A stretch of 36,084 nt of DNA from Anaeromyces robustus (Eukaryota > Neocallimastigomycota > Neocallimastigomycetes > Neocallimastigales > Neocallimastigaceae), in contig MCFG01000463.1 in the NCBI GenBank assembly GCA_002104895.1, forward strand, positions 12,501 to 48,584, read 5' to 3'. Below are positions 1-10,790 of this stretch, piece by piece (position 1 is the stretch's first letter; each line of letters opens with the position of its first letter). The translations under genes were made by a program, and so were the position numbers. The notes beneath the pieces are model-generated. The model was not told the origin of the DNA and did no database searches. It was given only the letters and a program-made list of their open reading frames with translations.

Positions 1-90
1 AAATAAAATAAAATAAAATAAAATAAAATAAAATAAAATAAAATAAAATAAAATAAAATAAAATAAAATAAAATAAAATAAAATAAAATA
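1..90. repeat. AAATA pentanucleotide microsatellite
   Basis: About 18 perfect AAATA units run from the left window edge. They lie within what is inferred to be the second intron of the minus-strand Yos9-like gene, because the next exon of that gene must lie to the left of the window. Confidence 0.95.
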
Positions 91-243
91 TATATAATAA
101 ATAAAATATTAGATTCATTATTTATATAAACTATATATTATATAATATTATATATATATTTAATGATGTAAAAAAAAATATATATAAAATGAAATATAAA
201 TCATCAAAGAAATTTTTTTTTAAAATTATTTTTTTTTAATTAC

Positions 244-846
244 ATGATAAAGACATTTATTTTTCATTGGTTCTAATAAAGCTAATGCAGTTTTAACATT
301 GCCTGCTTTATTTCTATTAATGCGTTTTTCTTTTTCTTTTTTAACTTTTGGTATTTCACATATATAATGTTCATTGTTTTCTTTTGAAACCATTTTTATA
401 ATTTCATTTTTTGTTTCTCTCTCCTTATGAAATAAAATTTTTTTTAATTAAATATAATATGAATTATATAAAAATTATATATGATAATAAAAATAGTAAG
501 AGTAAAGATAATCATAACAATATATATAATTAATAAATATAAAAATAAATAATAAATAAAAAAATTAATATTTTATATATATAAAATAAGGTATTTCATT
601 ATTTTTTTTTAATAAATAAAGAGTTATTATTTAATATTTTAATAATTTAGTATAATTATAGTAAAATTATAAATTTTGTAAACAATTTACCAACACATCT
701 ATTTCTTTACTACTAAGAATTTGATCTGAAAAATAAATTTGAAATTGTGGTTTCGATAGTGAATCTTCATAGATATAATTATTTGAGAAAGCAAATACAG
801 TATTTTTTAAAATTATACTTAATAGAGTAATTTTATAAAATTTCAT
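244..846 (-). CDS. Yos9/OS-9-like ER lectin, N-terminal part (runs off the left edge)
   Basis: Two exons are read on the minus strand: 846-691 (52 codons) and 423-244 (60 codons), joined by a 267-nt GT-AG intron in phase 0. Exon 1 starts with a signal peptide (MKFYKITLLSIILKNTVFA), followed by PQFQIYFSDQILSSKEIDVL. This resembles the start of fungal Yos9 proteins, where a P-Q-F/Y-x-V-x-F-S-D-x-x-I-S motif follows the leader. Exon 2 holds IIKMVSKENNEHYICEIP and later LLEPMKNKCLYH, matching the family pattern M-V-L-x-x-x-x-Y-L-C-x-I-P and the C-x-Y that precedes the mannose-6-phosphate-receptor-homology (MRH) domain. A donor GTAATT follows at once, so the lectin domain lies outside the window. 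Known family role: in the ER lumen Yos9 binds trimmed glycans on misfolded glycoproteins and passes them to the Hrd1 ubiquitin ligase for ERAD. The exon 2 acceptor could lie 3 nt further downstream. The assignment rests on remembered family motifs and the diagnostic domain is not visible. Confidence 0.7.
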
Positions 847-1578
847 TTTGGTTTATATTATAATGATAATCCTTATTATTTAATTATTATTATTATTATT
901 TTTTCTTCTATTTACTATATATACATAATTTAATTATGATGGATGATTAACGTGACTAATTTACATACAAATAATTATTTCGATATTATTTATTTATTTA
1001 TTTATATATATAGAATAATTTATCTATATTTATTCTTAAATTTTCTTTTGTTTGTTATTTAAATAATTTATTAAATTATTATTATTATTTTTTTATTTTT
1101 TATTTTTCTATTATAATTTATATATTCATTATTTTAAATGGTATTATTATAATAATTATGTATTTATATATTTTTTCCAGTCAAAGTTTAGTTTTTCACC
1201 AATTTTATTTTTAACTATGTACAAATAATAATTATTATATATTAAATTGTGGGTTAAATATTGGTTAAAATATTAAAAAAAATTAATAAAAATAAATAAT
1301 TATATTAAAAATTTTTAAAATTTAAAAATTAAAATAACTAAATAATAATTATATATAATAAAGATTCAATTAATAAATTAAAATTATAATAAATAATATT
1401 TTAGTTTTTTATTAATAAGACTTGAAAATAATAATAATAATAATAATTATTATATTTATTATTTTTAATAATTTTTATATAATTCAATAATTACTATTTA
1501 AAACAATGATTATATTTAATTATATCGATTTTTAATGCTTTATATTATATTTAATAATTGACAAGTGATTGAACATAA

Positions 1579-1702
1579 ATATAGACTTTATATCAAGGAA
1601 TAATTTAATAATATAGACTTTATATCAAGAAGTAATTTAATAATATGAACTATGTATCAAGCAATATTTTATATCATTATTATATCAAGAAGTAATTTAA
1701 TA
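1579..1702. repeat. degenerate 32-bp tandem repeat, about four copies
   Basis: Copies at 1579-1610 and 1611-1642 are nearly identical (ATATAGACTTTATATCAAG then AATTTAATA). A third copy (from 1643) and a fourth (from about 1674) are more diverged but keep TATCAAG and the TTTAATA or TTTTATA end. This is a local tandem duplication with decay. No function is evident. Confidence 0.8.
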
Positions 1703-2563
1703 TTAAATAATAATTTTACTTTATTTTTAATTGATTTATTACTACTAAATTTTTCATCATTAAAAATTAGTTTATTACATTTACATTATTTAATACATTT
1801 TAATACATTTTAGTATGTATATAATTAAACTTTTTAAAGTTTTGATAATAATTTTAAAACAATAAAACATTAAAAAAAAAAATAAATAATTATTATTAAA
1901 TAATAGTATCTAAAGTATCTAAACTCCAAGTTATAGCATAAATGATTATAACATAAATGATATTTTAAGTTAACTTTTTTTTTTATTTAATAAAAATAAC
2001 AAATAATTATTGATGTTTTAAATATAACTATTATTCTTAATAATAATAGTAATCAATAAATAAATACTAGATTTGAAAATTATTATTACTATAAATGATT
2101 ATATTCATTTATGAATATAATTGTGAAATAATTGTAACTAAATTTACTTAACCGAAAATTTATTCACCTTTGTAGAATATATAAACATTTAAACAAATTA
2201 AAACAATATTTAATATTTAATAAAGAAATTGCTAAACCAAGAAAATATTTTTATTTAATTTTTTTTTTTTTATTAAAATAAAATTATTATAAATTAATTA
2301 ATAATGATATAAAAATTATTTAACTTTTTTATTTTAGAAAAATATTTAATAAAATTGCAATACCAAAAAAACAATTATTATATAAAAGTAGAATTTTCTT
2401 GTTTATAAACTTAGAATAAATCTATATAAATAATTATTATATATATATTTTTTTATTACTAGTTTATATTTAATTATTGAGATACAATATTTCAAAAATT
2501 TATGTATACATTATTGAAAATAATTTACATTAATATAAAGTGGCTTTGAAATACAGATATATG

Positions 2564-2568
2564 ATTGG
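2564..2568 (-). promoter_or_regulatory. inverted CCAAT box upstream of L19
   Basis: ATTGG (reverse of CCAAT) lies in TGATTGGTT about 130 bp upstream of the L19 start codon. CCAAT boxes at this distance are common in fungal housekeeping promoters, bound by the Hap/NF-Y complex. A 5-bp match can arise by chance. Confidence 0.3.
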
Positions 2569-2693
2569 TTATAATAATTAAAAAATAACAAATTAACTAT
2601 TATTGAATAACAATTAATCAAAATTCTATAACAAAAGAATCATCAAGAACATACTTTTACTCTCTCTTTTTTTCCATTTGTAGTTCGTTAACA

Positions 2694-3743
2694 ATGTAAA
2701 TGTTTTTTTTTTAATGTATTTTTTAATTGTTGAATGAGTGTTATTAATATATAATAATGGATGAATATATAATTTCACAGTTAATCAAGTTTGTGAAATT
2801 ATATAATGTTATGTGTATTAAAAATGTGTTAACAATATATTAAAAAGTTTGGATATTAAAGAAAAAGGTATTAATATGTTATATTATATTATTATATATA
2901 TTTTCATTATATAAAGGGTCAACCTCAGAACTCAAAAGAGATTGGCAGCCGCCGTCCTTAAGTGCGGTAAGAGAAAGGTCTGGTTAGATCCAAATGAAGT
3001 TACTGAAATTTCAACCGCTAACTCCCGTAAGTTATTAAATCATTAAATTATTATTTTTTAAAATAAAAAATGTATAAAGCTTTGTTTCTTTTAATAATAT
3101 TTTAATAATTATTGTTATTAAATATAAAATATCTATAAATATTCTATATAAATAATAAATAATAATTAAAATAAAAAAGGTCAAAACATCCGTAAGTTAT
3201 TCAAGGATGGTTTCATTGTTAAGAAGCCAAATACCTCCCACTCTCGTTTCAGAGTTAGACAAAAGCACGAAGCTAAGCGTCTTGGTAGACACACCGGTTA
3301 CGGTAAACGTAAGGGTACCGCCGATGCTCGTATGCCAGAAGCTATTATGTGGATGAGAAGACAACGTGTTCTTAGAAGCTTATTAAGAAAATACCGTGAA
3401 TCTGGTAAGATCGACAAGCACTTATACCACGTTTTATACAACAAGTCTAAGGGTAACGTTTTCAAGAACAAGCGTGTCTTAATGGAATACATTCACGTCG
3501 CTAAGGCTGAAAAGACCAGAGCCAAGCTTCTCCACGAACAAGCCGAAGCTCACCGCCAAAGAAACAAGGCCGCCAGAGAAAGAAGACTCCAAAGACAAGC
3601 TGAAAAGAAGGTAATTTTTTTATTAATAGTAAACAGATAATAAATAAAGATAAATAATATTCAGTGATTAATGAAATAAAATTTTACATTTATAAAAAAT
3701 ATATGATATAAATTATAAATAGGCTGCCATTTTCGGTCATTAA
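2694..3743 (+). CDS. RPL19: 60S ribosomal protein L19 (eL19)
   Basis: Four exons: 2694-2695, 2917-3026, 3180-3610 and 3723-3743, with introns of 221, 153 and 112 nt, all GT-AG (donors GTAAAT, GTAAGT, GTAATT). The spliced frame is 188 codons including the stop (187 aa), close to the roughly 189 aa of yeast L19. The first exon contributes only AT of the start codon; the G comes from exon 2, giving [20 protein letters not shown]. Family hallmarks follow: [10 protein letters not shown] near residue 19, and [18 protein letters not shown] at residues 73-90. The C-terminal half is a long basic helix ([20 protein letters not shown]) and the protein ends AAIFGH. Known role: a structural protein of the large subunit whose C-terminal helix makes an intersubunit bridge to 18S rRNA. 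Codon use is strongly biased to AAG, CGT, GTC and ACC, unlike the A/T-ending codons of the other genes here, as expected for high expression. AATAAA occurs just after the stop, near 3771. Confidence 0.97.
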
Positions 3744-4671
3744 ATGTCTTAAAGTTGTGAAAAATATTTACAATAAATCTCTAATAAAGAACTTATTAAA
3801 AAAAAACTTTTTTTTATATTTAAAATTCAAAAAATAAATTAAATAATATTTAAACAGAATTTTTGTGTAAATTCTCAATTATTGAAACATCAATTTTGTA
3901 CGAGTAAAGCAATAATTATTTATTTTAAATCAGTTTTTTTTATTTTAAATAAATATAAGTTATAAAATTGAAGTTTATTTTTATGTGTTTTGGAATCAAA
4001 TAAAGAAAAATGGATTACCACGGAAAAGGAAATTAAAAACGAAATAAAATGGGATAAATACTTTTTACAAAGTGGAGGAAAAAAATAAGTAATGTGAATA
4101 TTATACGATATGGATTTAATGTTTAATGTATAAATGATAGATGGAAAAAAATAAATATATATGTATTAATTTTTTTAAAAAAAAAGTATGTGAAAAAAAA
4201 AAAAAAAGAGAAAAATAAAAATTACATAAAAAAATAAAAAAAAAAGGAAGTAATATTATTTTTGTTTATTATTATATTTATTATTTGTTATTTCTTATAT
4301 TCTATCTCTTATATTTCTTTTTATTAAAATAAAGGAAGTTAAATATATTATGGGAAAATAATTTGAGGAGGATTTTCTTAGAATATTATTATTTTTTTAT
4401 TGTAATTATTATTATTATTTGGTTTATATCTTTTATTTTATATTATTTATAATTTTATAATTAATAATGTTAAAGGATAGGAAAAATTAAACGAGAAAGA
4501 TTTAATTAGTATTAATATATATATTTTTTTGTTATAGTAATTAATTATAACAAAAAAAAAAAAAATAATAATAATAATTATTGATTATTATTGTGTTATT
4601 ATTATATATTATTAAAAAGTTTTATAATATATTGTATTTTTATTTAATATAGTTGATTATTTAATATATAT

Positions 4672-4706
<35 letters not shown>

Positions 4707-5501
4707 TAAAGTCTCTTATTACATACCTTTAGTATCGAATTTATATATATATTTTTTTTAATTGGTGGAAGAGAACCTTTGGTTTTAATGAAATAATTAA
4801 AAATTGACCATATAAAATCTTCATTCTTTGTTGCGATCTGCAGCTCTATAGAATGATATCATTCATGCCTGTTGTTTATAAACGATTAACATATATTGTT
4901 ATATTGTTTAATAAATTCAAAACCAATCTCTCCAAGGAACGTCAGTATTGATAACACAGGTAGGACAGCCTAATAGGACAAATGCCGATCCTATTACCTA
5001 CCCAAAAGGAATAAGATAGATCAATTTTTATTTTAATTCTATATGTAGAATTAAGGGGTTAGTATAGATTTATTGTTTTTACATATTATTATACTACTTT
5101 TTTTTTCCCCTCCAGTATTATTCATTATTATCTATAATATTTATCTAGTTTTTCTAATTTTTTATTTTTTTTAGTATAATTTTTTTTTTTTATTATGTGT
5201 TTTTTTTTATGATTCAAGTATAAAGATGATGTACAAAATTGTATGCTTTAAAAAAAAAAAAAAAAAAAAAAAACCACCACTCTAGCTTTTTTGACATTTT
5301 GGAATTAATAAAATTATATAATAAAAATTTATATATATATAAAATTATATAATTATATATATATATAAATTTTTACATATATATATGTGGAATAATCATA
5401 TTTTATAAAAGATCAAAATAACCATGTGTATATCACATTATTAAAATAATAATAAAGAAAAAATTAATTATATATAAAATTTATATAATTTTTAAAACTA
5501 A

Positions 5502-5533
<32 letters not shown>

Positions 5534-5656
5534 TTAAAAATTATAGATTTGAATTTAAGAAATTTTATAATTATACCATTTAAAAGTTCATTAATATTAT
5601 TTTTATTTTCATAATTATTTAAGATTATTTATATTCATATTTAATATTATATAATA
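3744..5656. other. intergenic region between L19 and Rpb7
   Basis: The L19 3' end is followed by A/T-rich sequence with long T runs (for example 4677-4705 and 5502-5527) and a long A run (5250-5272). No coding frame is recognised. The exception in composition is the island near 4780-5060, described separately. Confidence 0.6.
4780..5060. other. higher-GC island with hairpin, candidate structured RNA or old insertion
   Basis: This is the only clearly non-coding stretch of the first 10 kb with near-normal base composition. It holds a perfect 14-bp palindrome, GAATGATATCATTC, at 4851-4864. It also holds a bulged hairpin: GGTAGG (4959-4964) pairs with CCTACC (4997-5002), and TAATAGGA (4971-4978) pairs with TCCTATTA (4989-4996), with a 6-nt bulge ACAGCC on the 5' side and the loop CAAATGCCGA. 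Frames of about 45-50 codons exist on both strands but match no family I recognise, and stops interrupt them. I could not match it to U1, U2, U3, U4, U5, U6, SRP, RNase P or RNase MRP RNA, nor to a tRNA. It could be a lineage-specific ncRNA, a solo LTR or a SINE. Confidence 0.35.
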
Positions 5657-7274
5657 ATGTTTTTCTTGGTAATAATTTGTTATTTAATATAAATATAATA
5701 ATAAAAAAAAATTATAATTATAATTATTCATGTACTAACAATTATTATTATAACTCTACTTTTTTTTTTTTTTTATACATTTATATATATATACTTTATT
5801 TTTTTTTCTAAAAATATAATAATACAATAATTTGTTGATAAAAAATTGGAAATTAAATCTAAATTAATTAATACTATAATATAAAATTTTCAATTAATTA
5901 CTATGAATTAATTATCCATTTTATTCAAATGATTTTACAAATATATATATATAATTTTTAAATTTTTTATTATTGTGAAAAAAAAAAAAAAAATACATTA
6001 TTTATGACTTATTTCATAATTGAAATTATAATAGAAAACTTTAACACATACAATTTTACTTCATCCACAATATTTTGGACCAAATATTCAAGCATGTTTA
6101 ATTAGACGTTTACATGACGAAGTTGAAGGTACTTGTTCCGGTAGATTTGGTTTTATTATTTCAGTAATTGAAATTACATCTATTTCAAGAGGAATGTTAC
6201 ATCCAACTAGTGGTTTTGCTGAATTTAAAATTGTATATAAAGCTATTGTATTTAAACCATTCAAAAATCAAGTAGTAGATGGAATTGTCACTACAGTAAA
6301 TAAGGTTAATATTAAATATTTTCTTAACGTATAAAATAAAAAAAGGAAATAATGAATAATAATAATTAATAAAAAGGATGCATTTCAATTAAGAGATTAA
6401 AAAAGAATTAAAAAAAAAAAGAAAAGAAAAAATAAAATTTAAGAATCAAAATGAGGAAAAAGTTACAATAATAAGAAAGAATGACAATGATAAAATAAAA
6501 AAAAATGAAAAAAAAAAGTGATAATAAATAATTTTAAGAAATGTGAAATCAAAATTTTAATGGATGAAAAATTCATGAATCGATGAAATCAGAATATCAA
6601 ATGAAATATAAAAAAGGAGAAATATTTAATAATAAAATAATTCATAAATGAAATTAGATAAAAAAAATATAAATTTAATTCAGAATTTCTATACGTTATA
6701 TTTTTTATTATATACTTATATAAATAATAAATAATTTAAAAAGATTATATAAAAAAAATTGAAAATTTGATCTTTAAATTAGAAGTATTATTAATAATTT
6801 GAAAAATTAAAATAACGATAATGTTTATTTTAACTTTAATGATAAATATTTAAATAAAAGAATAATAATAGTAATATCGATATTAAAAAATATATCCAAT
6901 AATATCTAATAATTTATATATATATATATTAATAGATGGGATTCTTTGTTGAAGTTGGTCCTGTAACTGTTTTTGTATCAAATCACGTAAATATCTAAAT
7001 AAAAATATATTAAATATTTATTGCATATTATTTTATTATATTTATAATAATAATATTATTATTATTTATATAATTATTTATTTATTTATTTACTTAATTC
7101 AAACTTATGTATATATTCATATATATATAATAGTTAATTCCATCAGATATGAAATTTGATCCAAACTCAAATCCACCTTCCTATGTTTCTGTTGATGGTG
7201 AAAATGTAAGTTATATATTTAAGTAATTGAAATATTTTAAATAACATTATTATAATTAAGCATTATTAACTATA

Positions 7275-7311
<37 letters not shown>

Positions 7312-7609
7312 CATTTTATATTTAATTAATTTTACAAAATAACCATAGCAACAAAGAATTGTTAATAATGCTAATGTAAGATTAAAGATTGTTGGTACTA
7401 GAGTTGATGCTACTGAAATCGTAAGTTGATATAATTTATAATTTAATACTTAAAATAAACAATTAAATAATATCTTTTATCATATTATAATTTATTATGA
7501 AATCTATATATTGATTTATTGATTTATACTTTGCAATATTTATATCATTATAATCTATTATTAGTTTGCTATTGGTACTATTAAAGAAGATTACCTTGGT
7601 TGTATATAG
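5657..7609 (+). CDS. RPB7: DNA-directed RNA polymerase II subunit Rpb7
   Basis: Six exons: 5657-5668, 6035-6304, 6936-6986, 7134-7205, 7349-7420 and 7565-7609. The introns (366, 631, 147, 143 and 144 nt) are all GT-AG and all in phase 0. The product has 173 aa, against 171-172 in yeast and human. Exon 1 encodes only MFFL. Exon 2 carries the N-terminal Rpb7 tip domain, with TILLHPQYFGPN, EVEGTCSGRFGFI and YKAIVFKPFKNQVVDGIV. Exons 3-6 carry the S1/OB domain: MGFFVEVGPVTVFVSNH, LIPSDMKFDPNSNPPSY, VRLKIVGTRVDATEI and the C-terminal FAIGTIKEDYLG. Known role: with Rpb4 it forms the stalk of RNA polymerase II, contacting nascent RNA and stabilising the clamp for initiation. The very short exon 1 was placed because M-F-F-L/I matches the start of yeast Rpb7 and is followed directly by a donor GTAATA. 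Codon use is A/T-ending. Confidence 0.95.
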
Positions 7610-7963
7610 AATATTGAATTTGAGTTTTTTTATGAACTTTTAATATTTAATAATTATAAATTTAATAATCATAATAATAATAATAAATAATAATAAATAA
7701 TAATAAATAATAATAAATAATAATAAATAATAATAAATAATAATAAATAACAATAAATAATAATAAATAATAAATAATAAAATAAATAATAATAATAAAT
7801 AATAATAAAAACTGAAATTAAAAATAAAATAAAATAAAATAAAATAAAGTAAAATAAAATAATATATATTATTAATTATAATCACATAATAAATTAATAA
7901 TTGTACGAAAGAAATTGAATATTTATTAATAAATATAATTAGATTTATAAAAATCAACTAATA

Positions 7964-8007
<44 letters not shown>

Positions 8008-10239
8008 TAATTATTATTATTACTGTTTTTTACAGAAATTCATGATGGTTCAAGAAATTGCATTTAAAAGGAAAAAATATTTTGTATTTTTCATTGTATT
8101 CTAATAGCACATATGAGGAAAACTGTAATTATAATGAATACAGCACCGAGTAAAAAGAAAAAGAGAAAAAAAAAAATGCTTAGTCCTTTAAGCTATCATA
8201 CAAAAAACAATTCCATTTTTTATTATAATATTCTAAAGATGTATTTAAATTATTATTTTTTTTATTAATCTTTTATTATAAGAGGTATTATCAAAAACAT
8301 TAATTTGTATCTTTTAAGACATAAATGTGAAAAATTATATCTACAAAACATAAGTGTGAAAAAAAAAAAATAATAATAATTATATCTATGTATATAATTA
8401 TTATTTTTTTATTTTTTTTTTTTTTTTATTAAATTTTCTTCAATGATAATTAATGATATTATAATTAATTATTTTTATAAATTTTAATTAAATCCTTAGT
8501 TTTCATAACAAAAATATAACAAATTATTAAAATTCACTCTTGTTTTAATAGTAAAAATAGTTATTTTAAAATCGAATTTAGACTTTGAAGAAAATATGTA
8601 AATAATAACTTGAGTGATTTTTTCAATGATATTTCTTGTTAATATTTTGAATATTCATATAGTGAAATAAAAAAAAAAAAAAAAAAAAAAAAACCATTAG
8701 ATATGCAAATAATAACAAAAATAGTTTAAATTGTTTTATTTTAAAGTTCTTTGAAAATTATATTTCAGATTCAAATTGATAAATATTTGTATTTTTATTA
8801 TTAAATGATATTTTATGAAGAAAATAGAAAAAAAAATAATAATATTTTACTTATTTTTTAGAAATTACAAACATTACTAGTAATATGTATATGGTTAGTA
8901 TATGTGTTGGTTTTTTTTTTTCTTTTTTTTTTTTTTTAAAAAAATCAATGTTCAAAAAAAATAGACTTCTAACCAAAAAGAAAATAAAATAAAATAAATA
9001 TATTAATTTTTATGTGATATTTTTTTTTAACTATGGTATTAGTAAAATTTTTTATTAACATAAAGAGTTAATAATATTTTCAAGATTTTCTAATTTATAA
9101 AATCATTATTGATTCAATAATTATATGTATGCTTTTATTTGAGAAAATAGATATGATAAATTTTACAAAAAGATAATATTCTTATTAAAAAATAGTATAT
9201 CTTTCATATATATGCTAAGAAATGATTATATGATATTAAATATTAAATAATATAAATATAATATTTTTAATTCTTATTTAATAATAATATATAATCATTA
9301 TTAATCACAATCATATAGAAATGTCCTTTTTTTTTTTTAATTCATTAATTTATTATAATATATTTATTAAAAGAATAGAAAAAAATAAAAATGAAAATAA
9401 AAATAATTATTGATAATCTAATAATTAAATATGGATACCAAAATAGAACAAGGTAATTTTTTAACAGTATCCATTACTTTTATTTAAATTTCAAGAAAGA
9501 TAATAAATTTAATAAAAAGAAGTTCACAAACAGACCTATATTTTTTCAAAAGTATCTTTTCTAAAGTTTTTTGTTTTATTTTTTAAATAAAGTTATAATT
9601 ATATATAATTTTATTCATTTTTATAAACAATACATATTTTAATAAATATAAAATTGTAGTTGAATATATATATATAAGTTAATGAAAATAATACATAAAA
9701 AGGTTAGGTATATTTTTTGTAATATTATTAATTTTTTTGAAGATAAGATAAATAAATTTGATAGAAATCATTCATATTAAATAAATAATTTATAAAATTT
9801 ATTAATTTTTATTATAATACTTTTTAGATAAAAAAAGTATTATAAAAAACTAATATTGATATATTTTTAAACAGTTAATATATATTTTTATTAATTAATA
9901 ATTACTTTTCAATATTGATAATTTTTAGTTTTATTCATTCAACTGAGGGGAATCTATATTATATTTACAACATTGCTATTTCAATGTTATTTCATTGTAC
10001 TAAATTTTCTTTTATATTTTTATTAAGCCACAAGGTATAATATATTTTATTAATAAATAAAATAATTATTTGGTTGAATTTATAGTCATTTTTCGGGAGG
10101 TTTTTATGAATGTTAAATATAAATATAATATCTCTATTAATTATAAGATTAAGAGTTTCAACTTTGAATTTAAAAAATTACTATATTTATTATTAATAAC
10201 AAAGTAGTAAGGATAAATATAAGAATTCGATTATAATTC
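7610..10239. other. intergenic region downstream of Rpb7
   Basis: No gene is recognised. The stretch includes a 10-bp tandem repeat, an AAT run at about 7967-8008 and many A and T homopolymers (for example near 8670-8692 and 8919-8938). The segment around 8038-8190 has slightly mixed composition but no extended frame. Part of 9900-10240 may be decayed upstream sequence of the copia relic that follows, though I could not align it to the family with confidence. Confidence 0.5.
7671..7760. repeat. 10-bp tandem repeat TAATAATAAA
   Basis: About eight near-perfect units of TAATAATAAA run just 60 bp after the Rpb7 stop and grade into AAT and AAAATA runs to about 7862. The apparent long minus-strand frame through here is only a translation of the repeat. 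Confidence 0.9.
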
Positions 10240-10790
10240 TTGGATTTTACTGTTAATTATGTAAATTATTTATACAATACGGCACATCACAAAGGAATAT
10301 CAAATTTTATTTCAAATGAAGTTTTTTTTGACAAAAAAATATATATATATATATATAAACATTTGGATAAAATAAAGAATGGAATACTTGAATCTAATGC
10401 AAATAAAAAGGTTGAAAATGGATAATTAAATTTAAAATTAAATATATGAATAAAAATTTTTATTTTGACAAGAATAATATTAAAAGGATTAGAATTTTTT
10501 AGAATATATATCTTTAGAATATATCAATATTTAAATTAAATATATTAATGGTCCTAAATGTAATATTTGATAAATCAGAAAATTATGTTTGACAGGGGAA
10601 TTATTAGAATAAAAAAAAAAAAAAGATTAAAAAATTACGTTTGACAGGGGGAATGTTGGAATAAAAAAGAAAATTATATTTATTATTTAGTTATTTTCTT
10701 TATTATTTGAAATACATTATTATTTTCATTGAATTAAAGAATTCTTATATTAAAGCCACATTATTAAAGTACATGAACATTTTTTTTTTG
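10240..10790 (+). mobile_element. decayed Ty1/copia LTR retrotransposon, 3' tail
   Basis: Fossil of a Pseudoviridae-type (Ty1/copia) element in plus orientation. The segment 10240-10425 resembles the C-terminal part of a copia RNase H domain: the region with N-x-V-F, a charged stretch and K-N-G-I-x-E corresponds to the family's N-P-V-F-H...K-x-x-N-G-I-I-E. Further along is a polypurine tract, TTTGACAGGGGGAA, immediately followed by TGTTGGAATA (10654). This is the usual copia arrangement of polypurine tract plus the first bases of the 3' LTR. A second, more diverged copy of the same junction sits 52 bp upstream, near 10590-10611. The right LTR end cannot be fixed. The element is broken: only a tail is recognisable and it carries several breaks. 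Decay suggests considerable age. Confidence 0.5.

Larger units (their letters stand above)
847..2693. other. intergenic region between divergent Yos9-like and L19 genes
   Basis: No open frame with coding character was found on either strand. The stretch is A/T-rich with short AAT and A/T runs and holds the degenerate 32-bp tandem repeat at 1579-1702. It must contain both divergent promoters. The last 150 bp before L19 carry an inverted CCAAT box and a pyrimidine-rich stretch (TTTTACTCTCTCTTTTTTTCC, 2654-2674), as is common just upstream of fungal ribosomal-protein starts. Confidence 0.6.

Noticed and set aside
4780-5060. Possible SRP RNA or spliceosomal snRNA (an ATGCCTGTTGT stretch recalls the 7SL Alu domain)
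   Set aside because: The other invariant SRP elements, including helix 8, are not seen, and the snRNA signature sequences are absent. It is kept only as an unassigned island.
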